This document shows, one piece after another, positions 5,055 to 6,746 of a DNA stretch of 6,746 nucleotides. Position 1 is the stretch's first letter, and every line of letters starts with the position of its first letter. The position numbers were made by a program, and so were the translations under genes. A model generated the notes under the pieces. The model saw only the letters and a list, made by a program, of their open reading frames with translations. It searched no databases and had not been told where the DNA came from. Source of the DNA: an uncultured Collinsella sp. (lineage in GTDB: Bacteria > Actinomycetota > Coriobacteriia > Coriobacteriales > Coriobacteriaceae); contig URTD01000107.1 in assembly GCA_900550735.1 (NCBI GenBank), forward strand, positions 1 through 6,746, written 5' to 3'.

Positions 5055-5696
5055 CTACTCCTCGCCCGTCAGCTTGGCGGACAGATGCTCGAGCGCGTGG
5101 AAACGATGGCTGATGGCGTTCTTCTCGTCAGCCGTCAGCTCGGCCATGGTCTTGCCCGGCGTGTCGACCGGCAGGAACAGCGGGTCATAGCCAAAACCAT
5201 GGTCGCCGCGGCCCTCGTGCGCGATAACGCCCTCGCAGGCGCCCTCGCCATAGGTAACCAGACCGTCCGTGTCGATGAGCGCGACGACGCTCATAAAGCG
5301 CGCGGTGCGGTCCTCATCTGCCACGCCTTCCAGGTTAACGAGAAGCTTGGCGTTGTTGGCGGCATCGTCGCCGTGCACGCCCGCATAGCGCGCGCTATAC
5401 ACACCGGGCTCACCGTCCAGCGCGTCGACGACCAAGCCCGAATCGTCGGCAATGGCCATAAGGCCCGTCTCCTCAACCGCGGCTTGGGCCTTGATGATGG
5501 CGTTCTCCAAAAACGTCGTGCCGTTTTCCTCGGGATCCTCAAAATCGCCCAGCTGGCCGAGCGCCACAAAGCGAACCTCGGGCATAACCTTGCCCAAAAT
5601 GGCCTCGATCTCGGTGAGCTTATGGGCGTTGCCCGTTGCCACGACGATGGTCGCCGCCGGGTCGAGGGTGTCGATGTCGATCTTCTCAAGTGCCAT
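5055..5696 (-). CDS. rdgB: RdgB/HAM1 family XTP/dITP diphosphatase
   Basis: Removes deaminated purine nucleotides (XTP, dITP, ITP) from the nucleotide pool by cleaving them to monophosphate and pyrophosphate, which prevents their incorporation into DNA and RNA. The protein has 213 residues (family about 195-210). Features in order are ATGNAHKLTEI (20-30) at the substrate-binding N-terminus, ENGTTFLENAIIKA (57-70), ADDSGL (83-88) with catalytic D85, GVYSARYAG (98-106), GFGYDPLF (167-174) and KNAISHR (192-198). The frame is open another 12 codons upstream, but the ATG at 5696 has a near-perfect AAGGAGG 6 bases before it. The upstream gap to rph (about 140 bases) contains a terminator-like hairpin. 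dtd follows after 3 bases. The neighbourhood murI-rph-rdgB is also seen in actinobacteria such as Mycobacterium. Confidence 0.97.
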   Translation of the reverse strand: MALEKIDIDTLDPAATIVVATGNAHKLTEIEAILGKVMPEVRFVALGQLGDFEDPEENGTTFLENAIIKAQAAVEETGLMAIADDSGLVVDALDGEPGVYSARYAGVHGDDAANNAKLLVNLEGVADEDRTARFMSVVALIDTDGLVTYGEGACEGVIAHEGRGDHGFGYDPLFLPVDTPGKTMAELTADEKNAISHRFHALEHLSAKLTGEE

Positions 5697-5801
5697 GAGT
5701 GGCCTCCTTGTTCTTATAACAACGCCACACAAAAGGTAATTAGGCTCTCAAGCCCCTCCCCTCGCGCGGCAGCAGCCTTACAGTTCAGCGTTTCCGCAGA
5801 T

Positions 5802-5838
5802 AAAACCTGCCAAAATAAACCTGTCCCTTTTTGGTAGG
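5802..5838 (-). terminator. Repeat-like intrinsic terminator after rph
   Basis: On the minus strand, starting right at the rph stop, CCTACCAAAA pairs with TTTTGGCAGG (10 positions, one A-C mismatch) around a 13-base loop, and TTTTATC follows. The loop carries the GGGACAGG sequence. A partial direct repeat is visible, ACAGGTTTATTT and then GCAGGTTTTATC, suggesting a duplicated or dispersed element. It may terminate rph transcripts before rdgB. Confidence 0.55.
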
Positions 5839-6564
5839 TTAGACGAGGGCTTGGCGCTGAAGCTCGATGAGCTCGGCGATACCCTTGTCGCCCAGGTCGA
5901 GCAAGGCGTTGAGACGCTTGCGGTCGAAGGGCGCCTGCTCGCCGGTGCCCTGGAGCTCAATCATCTCGCCGGTGTCGGTAGCGACGAGGTTCATGTCGAC
6001 CTCGGCGTGGCTGTCCTCGGAATAATCGAGGTCGAGCAGGGTATTGCCGTCGACAACGCCCATTGAGATGGCAGCGACCTGGCCCGTGAGCGGGATGCGC
6101 TCGATCTTGCCCGCCTCGACCCACATGGCAAGGGCGTCGTGCAGCGCCACCCAGGCACCGGTAATGCTCGCCGTACGCGTGCCGCCATCCGCCTGGATCA
6201 CATCGCAGTCGACGGTGACGGTGTACTCGCCGAGCGCCTTCATGTTGACGACGGTACGCAGGCTGCGGCCGATGAGGCGCTCGATCTCCATGGAGCGGCC
6301 CTTACGATTGGTGTACTCGCGCTTGCAACGCTTACCGGTCGATGCCGGCAGCATGGCATACTCTGCGGTTACCCAACCGGCCTTGGCGCCCTTGCGCCAG
6401 CCCGGCACGCCCTCCTCGATGGTGGCGGCACACAGCACGCGCGTGTCGCCGAACTCAGCCAGGCACGAGCCGTGGGCATGTTTCATAACACCACGGGTGA
6501 GCCTGACGGGGCGCAGCTCATTGGCGGCACGACCGTTGGCGCGGTTGACCTGCATGTACTCCAT
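5839..6564 (-). CDS. rph: Ribonuclease PH
   Basis: Phosphorolytic 3'-5' exoribonuclease that trims tRNA precursors to their mature 3' end, releasing nucleoside diphosphates; it works as a hexameric ring. The 241-residue protein covers the whole RNase PH fold. Visible signatures are NGRAANELRPV (10-20), WVTAEYAMLPAST (64-76), GRSMEIERLIGRSLR (89-103, with R90), DCDVIQADGGTRTAS (119-133, phosphate-binding GTR at 128-130) and the acidic segment DLDYSEDSHAEVDMN (178-192). The ATG at 6564 is 7 bases from AGGA; the internal ATG three codons later is less well placed. It follows the probable murI end by about 55 bases with no terminator between, so the two may be cotranscribed. A hairpin with a U-tract begins at its stop. 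tRNA genes with encoded CCA, as here, still need 3' trimming of the precursor. Confidence 0.97.
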   Translation of the reverse strand: MEYMQVNRANGRAANELRPVRLTRGVMKHAHGSCLAEFGDTRVLCAATIEEGVPGWRKGAKAGWVTAEYAMLPASTGKRCKREYTNRKGRSMEIERLIGRSLRTVVNMKALGEYTVTVDCDVIQADGGTRTASITGAWVALHDALAMWVEAGKIERIPLTGQVAAISMGVVDGNTLLDLDYSEDSHAEVDMNLVATDTGEMIELQGTGEQAPFDRKRLNALLDLGDKGIAELIELQRQALV

Positions 6565-6619
6565 AGAAATATCCTTTCGGCAAAAGAAGAGGGCAAGTCT
6601 TTGGACGGTAACCCTACAT

Positions 6620-6746
6620 CTATTTCAGTTCGTCGATATCGACATGCTCGATGCTTTTGAGCGGCTGGCCAAAGATAAAGCTACCCGCCACCGCAAACTC
6701 GGCAATGTTGTCAGACGTGGTGGCAAAGCGATGCTGCGGCTCGGCA
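6620..6746 (-). CDS. murI: C-terminal end of probable glutamate racemase (partial)
   Basis: Only the last 41 codons are in the window; the gene begins beyond the right edge. The minus frame ending at TAG 6622-6620 reads HRFATTSDNIAEFAVAG, then FIFGQPLKSIEHVDIDELK. This matches the typical tail of glutamate racemase, where an H-x-F-x-T-T/S-x-D-x-x-x-F segment precedes a final LG-x(n)-V-EHV-D/x-L stretch. MurI makes D-glutamate for peptidoglycan. The catalytic residues lie outside the window, so the call rests on the C-terminal pattern and on context: murI close upstream of rph and rdgB is a known actinobacterial arrangement. The alternative is an unrelated protein with a similar tail. Confidence 0.7.
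   Translation of the reverse strand, partial: AEPQHRFATTSDNIAEFAVAGSFIFGQPLKSIEHVDIDELK

Noticed and set aside
5713..5718. TGTTATAAG as an extended -10 promoter for rdgB
   Set aside because: The implied start would fall inside the AAGGAGG ribosome binding site, leaving almost no leader, and there is no -35.
4575..5837. Long plus-strand open frame (420 codons) antisense to dtd and rdgB
   Set aside because: Both genes beneath it are certain from motifs. The plus frame begins at the palindrome, spans two unrelated genes, and shows low-complexity Val/Ala/Leu/His-rich composition typical of shadow frames.

Overview
The window is moderately GC-rich bacterial chromosome. Every gene that can be supported lies on the minus strand. 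Gene content and order point to a Gram-positive actinobacterium, most plausibly the class Coriobacteriia (Collinsella-like). The signs are a veg-ispE pair, a murI-rph-rdgB-dtd run, strong GGAGG-type ribosome binding sites, a tRNA with encoded CCA, and a lysyl-tRNA synthetase with an extra C-terminal tRNA-binding domain. The taxonomic placement is inference; no search was possible.

In the direction of transcription (right to left) the layout has four blocks. (1) 6746-4605 carries the end of a probable glutamate racemase (murI), then rph (RNase PH), a repeat-like hairpin with a U-tract, rdgB (non-canonical purine NTP pyrophosphatase) and dtd (D-aminoacyl-tRNA deacylase). rdgB and dtd are only 3 bases apart. 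A perfect GTTACGCGGTTT/AAACCGCGTAAC palindrome abuts the dtd stop. (2) 4518-3226 has an extended -10 promoter, a short leader with a small attenuator-like hairpin, veg, and ispE (MEP isoprenoid pathway) 2 bases later. (3) 3176-2654 has tRNA-Pro(CGG) with its own terminator, then a self-contained tatA unit with a near-consensus promoter and terminator. The tatA promoter spacer is largely occupied by an inverted repeat. (4) 2605-61 has greA, a terminator-like hairpin only about 18 bases from the lysS ribosome binding site, lysS, and a second copy of the GTTACGCGGTT palindrome 3 bases after the lysS stop.

The genes are mostly housekeeping: translation quality and tRNA charging (lysS, dtd, tRNA-Pro, rph), nucleotide-pool sanitation (rdgB), transcription elongation (greA), cell-wall and isoprenoid precursors (murI, ispE) and protein export (tatA). 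I see no mobile element, CRISPR array, phage gene or defence system. The points most worth a second look are the LysRS fusion to a Trbp111/MetRS-C type domain, the paired palindromes placed at stop codons, and the operator-like dyad inside the tatA promoter.
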